A DNA stretch of 64,000 bases from Neoscytalidium dimidiatum (Eukaryota; Ascomycota; Dothideomycetes; Botryosphaeriales; Botryosphaeriaceae): the NCBI GenBank assembly GCA_037367355.1, contig JAVSCG010000032.1:16001-80000 (forward strand), given 5' to 3'. The notes beneath the pieces were generated by a model. The model was given only the letters and a program-made list of their open reading frames with translations, had not been told where the DNA came from and did not search any database. Positions within the stretch are counted from its first letter, which is position 1, and each line of letters opens with the position of its first letter. Of the stretch, positions 1 through 9,485 are shown piece by piece. Made by a program: the position numbers and the translations under genes.

Positions 1-1020
1 TGGACTAGGTCGGGGTCGTCATGTTCGGGGGTGCCTATTCGTTGAAGCAGTTCTTGGGATAGCGGATCATTGTTATATTTTCCTTGGATGATTTGTTCCC
101 AAGTGGCGGTGTCATCTTCTTCCTCGTTTACTGCCTCTTCCGTGGTTTCTTCAAGTGTTGGTATGGGTTCCTCGTCCTGCGGTTCCTCTTCGTCCTCCGG
201 CTCCTGCTCTGGTGTTGGGTTTCGTGGAGGTTCGTCGTCGTCGATGGGGCTCCCTAGCCTTATGATGGGTGCCAGTATTCGTTCTTCCCAGGGTGCGTCG
301 GATTCTTCAATGATTCGGGGGCGGTTGGGGCCTAACGTGCCGTCGTCATTTTGTCGTAGTACTGCTGGTGATAGTTCTGGCTTTCCTTCCACGTGGTCGG
401 CTCTGCGGCTAAGTGCGTCGGCCTTGCCGTTTTCACTTCCCTGCGGTAGTGGATCTTGAAGTAGAAGGGGCGAGTTGTTCTGCCCATCGTACTTGTCTTC
501 TGTTTAACACCTTGGTGGTTGTGAAGTATCCCAGGTTCTTGTGATCCGAGTATACCGTGATTTCGTAGTTAGCTCCTCAAGGTAGTGTCGCCATTCCTTG
601 AACGCTGTGACGATCGCAAGCAGTTCTTTGTCGTGTATCTCGTAATTGAGCTCGGCGGGTGACATTTTGCGAGAGTAATACGCGATAGGGTGTAATCTTC
701 CCTCGTCGTCTGGCTGGCTGAGGGTAGCGCCAATGGCATAGTCGGATGCGTCAGTTTCGAGGTAGAGTGGCTTGTCAGGATCGAACATGAGGAGTACCGG
801 CGCTTCTACGAAGGCCCTTTTGAGTTGATCAAACGCCTCTTGTTGGGGTGCTTCCCAGGTGAAAGGGTATTTTTCGGGTGAGTCGGATTAGGGGTTCGGC
901 TACATGCGAGTATCGTTTGATGAATCGTCGGTAGAAGTTGGCAAACCCTAAAAGGCTTGTACCTTTGACGTTCCTTGGTTCTGGCCACTTCAGGATGTCT
1001 TCCACCTTTTTGGGTCCATG
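1..1020 (-). pseudogene. Pol of left A element: RT connection, RNase H and linker
   Basis: Continues pol in broken frames. 504-788 encodes the RNase H domain ([53 protein letters not shown]), with the catalytic D of TDAS. 806-1020 is the RT-RNase H connection (FIKRYSHVAEP in the right copy), shifted here by lost bases in runs of A and T. 1-450 is the acidic Ser/Glu-rich linker before integrase. The long plus-strand ORF at 70-459 is only the antisense of this linker. Confidence 0.82.
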
Positions 1021-1021
1021 A

Positions 1022-1482
1022 CTATTTTCCTGGTTCGATGATAAAGCCTAGGAATTCTACCCTTTGGGCATGGAAGGTACATTTTTCTGGTTTGACGGAG
1101 AGGTTGTATTCGAGTAGTTTCTGGAGGACTTTGGATACATGTTCCTTGTGTTCTTCAAGGGTTTCTGAGTAGATCAGGATGTCGTCGAGGTAGGCTGTGC
1201 AGAATCGGTCCAGATATTCTCGTAGGACGTGGTTGACAAGGGCTTGGAATGTGGCAGGGGCGTTGGTAAGTCCGAAGGCATTACCAAGTACTCGTACAAA
1301 CCGTATCGAGTTCTGAATGCGGTTTTCCATTCATGTCCTTCCTTGATTCGGATAAGGTGGTACCCATCCCGCAGGTCTAACTTGGTGAAGAATCGTGCCC
1401 CGAGGCGATCCCTTAGTTCATCGATGCGGGGTAGAGGGTAGCGGTCTTTGATGGTAATGTCGTTCAGGGATCGGTAATCCAC
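1022..1482 (-). pseudogene. Pol of left A element: reverse transcriptase core
   Basis: Reverse transcriptase palm, spread over two frames (1174-1482 and 1022-1330). The first holds [18 protein letters not shown] and [12 protein letters not shown]. The second holds [20 protein letters not shown] and the catalytic box [10 protein letters not shown], with YLDD at 1181-1192. The un-broken counterpart is in the right copy (62294-63343). The frame change falls near 1280-1310, where the left copy lacks a base that is present at 63318-63322. Confidence 0.88.
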
Positions 1483-2351
1483 ACAGAGCGTAACTTGCCT
1501 CCGGGCTTTGGTACGAAGAGGACGGGGAATCCTGCTGAGGATTGAGAGGGTCGGATGTATCCCTTCTTCAGTAGTAAGTCCAAGTGTTCCCTCATTGCTT
1601 GTAACTCCTTTTCCGACATTGGATATAGGGGTCCAAATCGGGGTTCAGTGCCTGGTTTCAAGTTGATCTCGTGGTCCCATGGTCTGTGTTCCGGTAGTGC
1701 GTCTTCGATCTTTTCTCTGAAAATTTCCTTGAACCGGTGGTATTCCTTAGGAACGCCATCAAGGTACTGTTCGTGTATCCTGGTGGGGTCATCTCCTCCC
1801 ACGGGTGTCGGGTAGTCTGGTTTTTCTCGTCTGGTGGCACTAATCTGTCGGGTTCTTTCTTTGTTTGTAGTGGTGGGGCGATACCACATCATTCCAATTG
1901 CTTGCCCCTTCTTTCGGGTCCTTTCCAGCGCAGCTTTCGAAATTAGGCTTACGTGGGTAATCGGTTCGGCTATGGTGCGTGGTTTCCATTCTGGTTCTTG
2001 GTTTCGTTCTCTGGACTTGAGGGTAATTCCTCCATTGTCCCAATCGTATTGTATTTTCCATTTCTTCTGCCAAGGGATGCCGAGAATGACATCATACTTG
2101 GGGATCTTGGTAACGTCTAGACAGATACGTTCCCTGTGGTTTTTGTATTCGAGGGTCAGTTTCGGGGTTTCGATGATTACCTTTCCATCTCCAAAGGAGC
2201 TGGGGGATCCATCAACAGTTCTCAGCTGATATGGTTGGTCCTTTTCTCTGGGTTTTAGGTTGGCTTTTTCTGCAAATCGGTTTGAGACGTAGTTCCCTTG
2301 TGATGCGGAGTCGATGAGGGTGAGCGCTCGGCGTCCATTGATTTTTGTCAC
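1464..2351 (-). pseudogene. Pol of left A element: protease to RT start
   Basis: A 295-codon open stretch of the polyprotein. Near its start is [16 protein letters not shown], a retropepsin-type protease core, although DSA replaces the usual D-S/T-G. The protease fold is followed by RT entry motifs, including [18 protein letters not shown] and [14 protein letters not shown] at the end. It lies in the -1 frame relative to gag. Codons between the slippery site and 2351 are broken by small indels: a base is missing near 2440 and near 2385 compared with RIPed copies. It is not an independent gene; its first Met is internal to pol. Confidence 0.85.
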
Positions 2352-2483
2352 GACAACCCAGTGGTTCCCGTATTCTGCGTCTCCTTTGCTTTCTGGTGGG
2401 TGTCCTGTGGTTTTCCGGTCGATGCTGCTATGGTCCTGTGGGGCAGGGGCTCGCCTGCTGTAGCCCCAGTTCAGTAGGCGTTT

Positions 2484-2493
2484 CTAGTTTTTT
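2484..2493 (-). promoter_or_regulatory. Candidate -1 frameshift site, gag/pol
   Basis: On the minus strand the gag codons read CCA AAA AAC TAG, that is, the slippery heptamer A AAA AAC in the correct phase followed directly by the gag stop. The same heptamer and stop occur in the RIPed copies at 21756-21765 and 32822-32831. In the copy at 20119 the -1 frame is then open, apart from RIP stops, straight into the protease motif. The RIPed copy at about 13300 has only five A. Confidence 0.65.
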
Positions 2494-3684
2494 GGGTGGT
2501 ACCCGCTGATGTTCTTAGCTTCCTGGTGAATGGGGCAGGCTTCGATGCTACAAGTGGACCAGTGGATGGTGTCATGGTTGGGGGTCTCCGGTCGTCCTTC
2601 AGTAGCCGAGGTGGTTTTCTTGTCGTTGGTTCGCTGGTTGCTGGTTCGTTTGTCTGGGCAGTTTCTGCTGATATGTCCGTGCTTTCCACAGTGGAAGCAA
2701 AGACCCTTTCACGCCGTCGCTGTTCTTCCTCCGGCGCCAGCCGGGTTTCGTCGTTGGTTGGCATCTAAGTCCATGGGGTCCCCGAGGTAGGTTGTTTCGA
2801 GGTTGCGCGGTGTTGGCCGAGTATCGGGTTTGGCCTGTCTCTTGTCTGAAATTGAACAGTTGTTGGTCGACTCGGATGGCCGTGTCGATGGTCTCGCTAA
2901 GGTCCTTGGGTAATCCGGTGCGGGCGAATTCGGCCTTCACATTGTGCTTTAGGCCCTTGTAGAAGATGTATTTGAGGGATTGGTCGTTCCAATTGAGGTA
3001 GGAGGCGAGCATGCGGAATTCCGTGACATATTCCGAGACTGATCGGGTTTGTCGGAGGTCCTGAATTCGAAGGGCGGCCTCCTGCTCCTCGTTCTTGCTA
3101 CCAAAGGCTTGTCTGATTGCGTCGGCGAAGCGATTGTAGTTGGCGAACAGGCTACTGGTTTCCGTACGTGGGATGGCCGAGCGGAAATCCTTTCGATAGG
3201 GTTCGAACCACCGTGCTGCGTTACCTCGGAGGTAGGTTCCTGCAAAGCGGACCCTTTCCTCATCGTCCTTGAATGATGCTTTGTAGAATTCGAAGTAATT
3301 CTCTAGTTGGGCCAGGAAGTCGTTGAGCTTACGCCGATCCCCATCGTAGGTGTCGGGGGTCTTGATCTTTAGTTTGGTGTTGTGGGGGGTCGATTCTGAT
3401 GTCGCGGGGGTGGCTGGGGTGGAGGGCCGCATAGTACGGTTGACAGTAAAGGCTTGTCCTCGAATGAAGTACTCCAGAAGGACTTGGCCGCAGTCCTCAC
3501 TGGCGTTCTCTGGTACTCTGGGTCCGTTGATTGCTCGACTCAAGGAGGCTATGCCCGAGGAATATGCTTCCGAAATGAGCAGCCTCATGTTAAGAGCTGG
3601 GTTTCCAGGGATCAAGGGACGGATTGACTGAAGCTGTTCCTCCTCCGTCGGAAGGTTGTTCCTGATTTCGGTCCAGGATGTCAT
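2484..3684 (-). pseudogene. Gag of left A element (one frameshift)
   Basis: Capsid/nucleocapsid protein that packages the element RNA. The ATG at 3684 lies 55 bp inside the 5' LTR. The frame is open to 2599 and includes a retrotransposon gag (capsid) domain at about residues 110-230, with NDFLAQLENYFEFY and ARWFEPYRKDF. A CCHC zinc knuckle (C-X2-C-X4-H-X4-C, CFHCGKHGHISRNC) is at 2658-2699 but in another frame. Two RIPed copies have one more A in the run just upstream of the knuckle, so a 1-bp homopolymer loss near 2712 explains the shift. The intended stop is TAG at 2484-2486, directly after a slippery heptamer. About 400 residues when unbroken. Confidence 0.9.
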
Positions 3685-3739
3685 GGTTAGTAGTTTTCAG
3701 GGTGGGGTTACCTCCGGTGCCTAAGAAAGGTGGTCAAAG

Positions 3740-4123
3740 TGTTACGCCGGGACTCTTTCTGGGGGAGTCGAGGCGCGTCGTCAGGCAGCTTGGGCTTTCT
3801 AGGGGCCAATACAGTGGTAGGCAGGGGAGGTTCGTACAATAGTAGGGTAGGAATCAATTGACAAGTTGACCACGGGGGTCCTATCTACTGTGAACGAGTG
3901 TGCTCTATATACTGTAGGAGATGGTGGGTGTGACCGCTGGCCGTGACCGCGGTGGTTCTGGTGGTCAGGTTGAGTGGTCAGGCCTTGGCATTGTGACCGC
4001 GGTGTTGTTGCTGAGTCATCGGGGTGGCCACGGGCGTCTTGTATCTTGGCTGTGTTGTGTTGGTGGGTCCGATTTCCTCCAGCTCAGCACTTCCTCTCCT
4101 TCCCTTCTTGCTGCGCCGTAACA
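3740..4123 (-). repeat. 5' LTR of left A element (v2 U3)
   Basis: A 384-bp LTR. On the plus strand it starts TGTTACGCCGG and ends GCCGTAACA, so it has TG...CA type ends. The part nearest gag (3740 to about 3910, R-U5) matches the other A LTRs. The rest, U3, is unrelated to the U3 of the LTRs at 29325 and 59626 but matches the RIPed copies at 30952 and 37510. The likely promoter TATA is on the minus strand near 3903-3912. U3 carries three copies of GTGACCGC (3930, 3943, 3993) and two of GTGGTCAGG (3961, 3974). Confidence 0.93.
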
Positions 4124-5366
4124 ACTACTCTATAGCGTCCTTATCGCTCTAGTAGATAGTATAATTATCGTTATAGTACGCTATCTAACTTTAGGCTATA
4201 TAATCTACTATTTTTATAGCGGCGATTTCTTGTAGCGCCTTCTATCCCTAGATAGTTACCGCTACTTCTCGTAACTCTTTCTTTAAGTATTTATATCCTA
4301 CGCTCTATTTATCTCTATATTAGATATATAGTCCTTTCTTATAGAGCTCTTTTTCTTTCTTACTCTATTCTCTTTTCTTACCCTTATTATCGCCGTTCTT
4401 CTTATTCCTACCTCTATCTCGCTAGACTATATTATCTATTTCTATAGCGTCGCCTCCTTCTTAAGTATAGCGAGGCCTAGCTTATCTTAAGGTATTAGCG
4501 TTATACCCTTTCTTATCGAACTACCTCTCTATACGGCGCTTATCTATAAGTAGGGCTAGCTTAATTATATCGTTAAGAGTTTCTAGTTTCTTATAGTACG
4601 TTATAGCTTCTTTAATCTCGTCCCTTAGCCCTTAGTAGTAGAAGGTACGTAGCGTAAGATTAGAGTGTCTATCTACGAGGTATACTACGTCTTAGAATTT
4701 AGCTATATAGTCTTATACCGTTTCTTTCTATTTTAGACTTATAAGGGTTCTAGTAGCTAGACGGTTCTCGTCGACACCGCTAAAGGCTATCTTAAGCTAC
4801 TTCGTAAAGTTTTAGTAGTCGCTAAAGATTATCGAGGTTACTTCGAACTATAAGTATACGGGTTTCTTCTAGTACTCTCGCTTAAAAGGTCGGAACTATT
4901 ATTCCGCCGATCCTCTAAGGTAGGTACTAGCGTATAGAACTTATTCAGCGGGGCTAGCGAAGTTACCGTATATAAAGTATATATAGTTATTTAGCTACGT
5001 AATAAAGGCTTAGGTCTTTTTTCGGTCTCCGTAGTATAGGTCTAGTTTCGGGACCTTAACCTTAGTAGCCGGTAGTAGAGCTAGTACCTAGGTAAGCTAG
5101 ATACGTAGAATTACGTTTTTATTTCGAAGTTCTAGGATTATATTAAGTAGCTCCTCGTTAGTCGGTATATTAGGGTATTAGTTTCCTACTACCGTACTAT
5201 ATTACGGCGGTTACTACGAGTCTAGAGTATTCTATACATGCGTCTTTACTACTTTTAGATACGTCCTATAATAATAGCTAATACTATTAGTACTTCTTAG
5301 AGTAAGGAAATACTTCCTATTTTTCTAATTAAATTACTTTCTTTCCTATAAGGATAGTAGTTAAAG
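4124..5366 (-). pseudogene. RIPed gag of a family B element
   Basis: Reverse-complement homologue of the gag in the plus-strand B element at about 39620-41000; for example 4900-5340 mirrors 39630-40050. The region is a capsid-type gag followed by a Lys/Arg-rich tract at about 4340-4460. It has dense TAA and TAG codons, as expected from CAA and CAG after RIP, and no usable frame. It is cut at 4123 by the un-RIPed A element. The rest of this B element would lie left of the window. Confidence 0.75.
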
Positions 5367-5857
5367 TATAACGACGGGGCCTTTATTACTAGGCTTCGGA
5401 GTTACCTAGTAGGTTCGGGTTTATCGAAGGGTTTACCTTAAAGACGAGAAAAGGGGAGCAATAATAGAATAAGAAGTTACGTAATATAGAAGTTCGATAG
5501 GCCTTATTACCTCTAAGTTAATATAGTATTAAATTAGAACTTTAAGTTAACTACGAGGGTTAAAATACTATCTAACGAGCGTGTCTATATACTATAGTAA
5601 AGCTATAATAATCTAGATCTAGGTATAGTAGATTTATCGGGGGTAGATATACGGTGCTTAGATTTATAGAGATCTAAAGTAGGCCGTACGTAATACGCGG
5701 CGCTTAGGTTCGTTTTCCGATTCCCGACTTCCTTAATCGTACGAGCGGCTAGTATTATCGTCCCGCCGCGCTCCTTCTTATCGACTTCCTACTTCCTATC
5801 CGTACGGGTTTATACCTTTTATAGCTGTAACGCCCGTATATTCTAGGGTTCGTAATA
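5367..5857 (-). repeat. Family B 5' LTR (short U3)
   Basis: RIPed LTR of 491 bp. On the plus strand it begins TATAACGACGGGGCC (TGTAACG before RIP) and ends GGGTTCGTAATA. U5 matches the other B LTRs closely, but U3 is about 220 bp shorter than in the 716-bp copy at 38595. Internal gag starts at 5366 with the same leader motif as other A and B elements. It abuts the integrase region of element C at 5858. Confidence 0.85.
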
Positions 5858-8372
5858 TATTCGCTATCTAGAAACGTTATAACGTAGTAGCGTATAGCTA
5901 TTTCTATTATTTAGTTTATACGTTCGCTTTACCCGTTCGCTTATAAGTAGTAGGCTATAGTTATATATTAGGCGATTTCTAGCTTTTAATATACTTGCTT
6001 CTAGAAGTTAGATATAAAGCGGGGATCTCGATCTATAATTTAAATATATAGTAGGCCCTATCCGTAGAATAGTATAGTCTTAACGTATCGATCCGCCTAC
6101 GTCTCCGCTTTCTAGTTTTCTTTTTCTTTAAGTAATAGGACTTTCTTAGTAACCTTATAGATTACGATTAAAAGAGTATTATAAGCTTTTTTTATTAGGG
6201 AGAGTTTTACGATAAAGTTTATAGTTTAGATCTCTCTTAGAATAGCCGGCTTATAAATTAAATATAGCTCTCTATATAATTAATAGCGTTTTATTACGTA
6301 TAATTAATATTTTAGGTACTATTTTAGGTAGTTCTAGAGCTTCTTTACTAGATTCTTAATAAATATCGAGGTTCTAATCCTATTATAGGATCTCTAAAAT
6401 CCTCTATAATTCTACTTATCGTACGCTATCTCGAAGATTTCCTTCTCTACTAAGGTTAGAATATAGAAATAGTAGTAGCTATCTTCTAGATCTACGTAAT
6501 AGATTAAGCCGTTCCTTAGAAAAAAACGAAGTTCTTATACCGCCTCGAGAGGCTCGTCTTTATCTTTAAGTATCTATATATATAGCGCCCTTATTAACCG
6601 TCTTAATCGAGTACTTTATCGATTTTAGTTATTTTACTTCGTAGCCGAGACGATATTTCTTTCTTAGGTTAGCGGCCTTAGTTAGCGTATCGAGATTTAT
6701 ACTTTAACTCTAGGGTTCTATACGGCTCTATCCTTTATATTTTCGCTTACTAATCTGTCGACTACCTCTTCCCGCGCTACTTTACTAGCTGTCTCTTATT
6801 ATACTATACTACTTACGACTCGTCTAAGCGTTATTTCGTTATTCGATTTCCGCTACTTATTTCCTTATAGCCTTTTCTATAACTCCGTCTCGGCCTACTA
6901 GTACTCTTCTTTAGGCTAGTTACTATCGCCTTAGATAGCTACCTCTTTACGCTCTACTCTATCTTCGTTACGTTACTAATTACCTTACTCTTAATTTTAC
7001 TAATCGCGTAGCTTAGATTTATCGTTCGCGCGCGGTCTTTTCTACGAATTCTAATTTATCTAACGGCCCTAGTGCTTAGCTCTCGCTTTCGCGTCCACTC
7101 GGTCCGTCTTCTAAATTACTATTAATACGTTTTAGATACGAATCTAATACGGGTCGACGTTATAACCTTACTAGATCTTACGTTTAAACTCGTCTAATAA
7201 CTTAACTACTATAACCGTAAAGATATTAGTTAGGTTAAGAATTTCTAATATATTATCGTCTTACGCTTAATCTAGCTTTATAAGTAAGCGACTTAGTACG
7301 TCTAGTACTAGATACGTACGGCTAGGCCTATATAAAACTTTAAGTTTAAATTAGAAGATATACTAGCTAGCTATAACTAACTTTAGGTTTATCTTATCTA
7401 TCGCTAACGTCGTTTATAGATTATAATACTAAGCGATAAACGTTATCGTATAGTAATATATAAAGAAGTATATATTCTATTTTAGGCCTACGTATATTAA
7501 GTACTTAATTTTACGTAAGGTCTATACTATTCTAACTACTTTAAGCTCTATAGGCTAGTATCGTATTTTAGCTAACTTTAGCGCTTTAGAGAGGAATATA
7601 ATCGGTTAAATTTTCGCGTCTTTCTATAGTTAGACCTTTCCGTTAAATATAATAGAATCTAGGTCTCCCTCTATATAGTATACTAAAGCGCCTATACTAA
7701 GTTTTAACGTATCGATATCTACGTATAATCTACGGTTTAGGTCGTAATATACTAGCTATAGAGGATTTCTTAGATACGCTCGAATAGCTTCGTATACCGC
7801 TCTTCGTTCTTTTAGCGGAATAACTTTCGTCCGTTTAGTAAAGGCCTTTCTTACGTTACTCTTCTTAGGGCTTACTCTTAGTAAGGCTATCTTATAGTCT
7901 ATTAAGGGCTTAATAATAGCGGCGTAATAGAGAATCTTACTCTATAAAAACCCGGTTACGCTAATCTAGTACTCTAAATTCTTAAGCGTTTTAGAAAACG
8001 ATATCTCTATAAGAGCCTTAGTGCGTTCTTCCGTTAAGCCTAGCCTAAAAGTATTAACTTTCTATTCTAGTAGTATTATATACGGGTATCCGATAAAACT
8101 CTTTTTTAGTACGAGGCTAATTCCGATTCGGTCTAGCTTCTAGAAGACCTTATTAAGGTATTCTAGGTATTCCTATAATATACGACTATATATCGTAATA
8201 TCGTCGATATAGACTTTATAAAAGGTATAATATTTTCTTAGAATCGCGTCTAGTTATCTCTAGACGTATAATATTAAGTTAATATAACTTATAATCGCTA
8301 CGTTAAAGAATTCTTAATCGCGATACGAATTAATCGTTAATTTATAACGGTCGGCTTCTTTTACTATCTATT
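5858..8372 (-). pseudogene. Element C pol, 3' part: RT palm, RNase H, integrase
   Basis: Minus-strand pol relic of a distinct Ty3/gypsy lineage. The RT catalytic box reads VYIDDI, with YIDD at 8200-8211. Upstream, residues FFNVAI and LDAILRKYY fit the fungal Tf2-like RT group. Leftward comes an RNase H/integrase stretch, ending near 5880-5950 in a block resembling the integrase core end (VKRTYK, close to VERTHK). The element is cut on the left by the B LTR at 5857 and on the right by A insertion in the RT gene, exactly between SFFYQ and the next residue. RIP stops throughout. Confidence 0.72.
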
Positions 8373-8756
8373 TATTACGCTGGGACTCTTTCTAGGGGGG
8401 TCGAGGCACGTCGTTAGACAGCTTAGGCTTTCTAGAGCCGATATAGTAGTAGGTAGGGGAGGTTTATTTAATAGTAGGGTAGGAATTAATTAATAAGTTA
8501 ACTACGAGGGTCCTAACTACGCTAAATAAGTATAGTCTATATATAGTAAGTAATCGGTACGATTAGTAGTAATCTATAATATTAACCTACTAATTAATAC
8601 TAATTAGTAGTCTAAGCTCTACTAAGCGAGTATACGGTAGTTTAGCGTATTAGTATCGGTAGATATTCTACCGAGTAAGCCCCGAGTTAGTTACGTAGGC
8701 GGTAAGTAGTCGTAGGATTTCGTTATCCGTCTTTTCTAGGCGACTATACCGTAATA
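8373..8756 (-). repeat. 3' LTR of RIPed A (v1)
   Basis: Starts TATTACGCTGG (TGTTACG before RIP) and ends ACCGTAATA. It is the RIPed version of the LTR at 59626-60010. The polypurine tract follows at 8757-8771 (CTATCCCCCCTCTAG on the plus strand). Confidence 0.93.
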
Positions 8757-8849
8757 CTATCCCCCCTCTAGATAACCTTCGGCCCGAAGATCGAGTATAA
8801 AGGTAGTTAAGCTCTCTACTTAGTTTTCTTAAGGTTATTTCTTATCGTT

Positions 8850-9485
8850 ATATCTAGTTCCGCTCGTCGATACGCGCTTCTTACCCGTATCCTTCGTAAC
8901 GGTACTAACGCTCTTAGACGTTATTCTTTTTACGTAGAGAGACCTTATCTTCGTTATCTTATATCGCCGGATTCTAAGAGGTATTACGAGTATACTAAGT
9001 GAGGCTACTTTTATTCCTTTCCTTCTAATATAGCTTCCCCTATTAAGTTTCGTCGTATAGATTAATAACGGAACCGGGTACGGGCTTAGATTAAGTAGAC
9101 CTAGCGCGAGATCGAAAGGGATAAGGCTAAGATTTAGCGGTTATAAGAGGAGGCTTAACGTTTAGTTCGTCGTACCGCTACTTCTCGGTCTAAGATAATC
9201 CGCCTATTACGAATACTTTCCTTTCTAGATTCCCGGAGTTAGAAGTTATTTAAGCGGGAGTTAGCGGCTATTACGGCTAAGGAGGCGTAAGAGGCGCGGG
9301 CGGCTTAGAGGTCCTTATTATCTAGTTTAGGCGGTAGTAACGTAGCGGATTCCGACGGGCTAGTTCCTTAAGAGGCACCGGTAGACTAGTTTTAGATATC
9401 CTTAACGCCTCCTCTAAGGTTTACGTCGTAGGATAATACTCTAGGTTTAGGCGGTTAGAGTTTTATCGGTAGTATTTATAGATAA
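8850..9485 (+). pseudogene. Antisense ORF of A-v1 (Zn-cluster/coiled coil), RIPed
   Basis: Opposite-strand gene between the 3' LTR and the pol end. From ATA at 8850 (ATG at 60104 in the un-RIPed copy) to TAA at 9483-9485 is 636 nt, exactly 212 codons, with no indel and only RIP-type stops. The encoded protein, read with the un-RIPed copy, has an N-terminal Arg-rich segment, a C-X2-C-X7-C-X8-C-X2-C-X6-C cluster, a Gln/Glu/Arg-rich coiled coil and an acidic Ser/Gly tail. This older copy keeps the full frame, so it defines the gene better than the un-RIPed copy does. Function unknown; a DNA- or RNA-binding accessory protein is only a guess. Confidence 0.75.

Larger units (their letters stand above)
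1..4123 (-). mobile_element. Chromovirus family A (v2), un-RIPed, 5' part
   Basis: This is the 5' part of a Ty3/gypsy LTR retrotransposon read leftward: 5' LTR at 3740-4123, then gag, protease, RT and RNase H, running off the left edge. Position 1 aligns with 62035 of the right-hand copy, so integrase, chromodomain and 3' LTR lie outside the window. CpA and TpG are abundant, so the copy escaped RIP, unlike the DNA it sits in (the gag of a RIPed family B element; flank 4124-4128 is ACTAC). It is assigned to version v2 from its U3. Single-base indels relative to other copies break the frames. Confidence 0.95.

Noticed and set aside
70..459. Plus-strand ORF of 129 codons, Ser/Gly-rich (also 62104-62445)
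   Set aside because: It is the complement of the acidic Glu/Asp/Ser linker of A pol; low-complexity shadow without a domain, and it lies outside the slot where the other antisense genes occur.
1229..2229. Several plus-strand ORFs of 60-131 codons (1229-1441, 1555-1815, 1834-2229)
   Set aside because: Shadows of the pol coding strand; no known domain and not preserved as a frame in the RIPed copies beyond what pol conservation explains.
2471..2764. Separate minus-strand ORF of 97 codons near the end of gag
   Set aside because: Overlaps gag in another frame; the zinc knuckle is read in the third frame, and the split is explained by a 1-bp loss near 2712.
3921..4121. Plus-strand ORF of 66 codons
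   Set aside because: Falls in U3 of the v2 LTR and comes from its GTGACCGC and GTGGTCAGG repeats.
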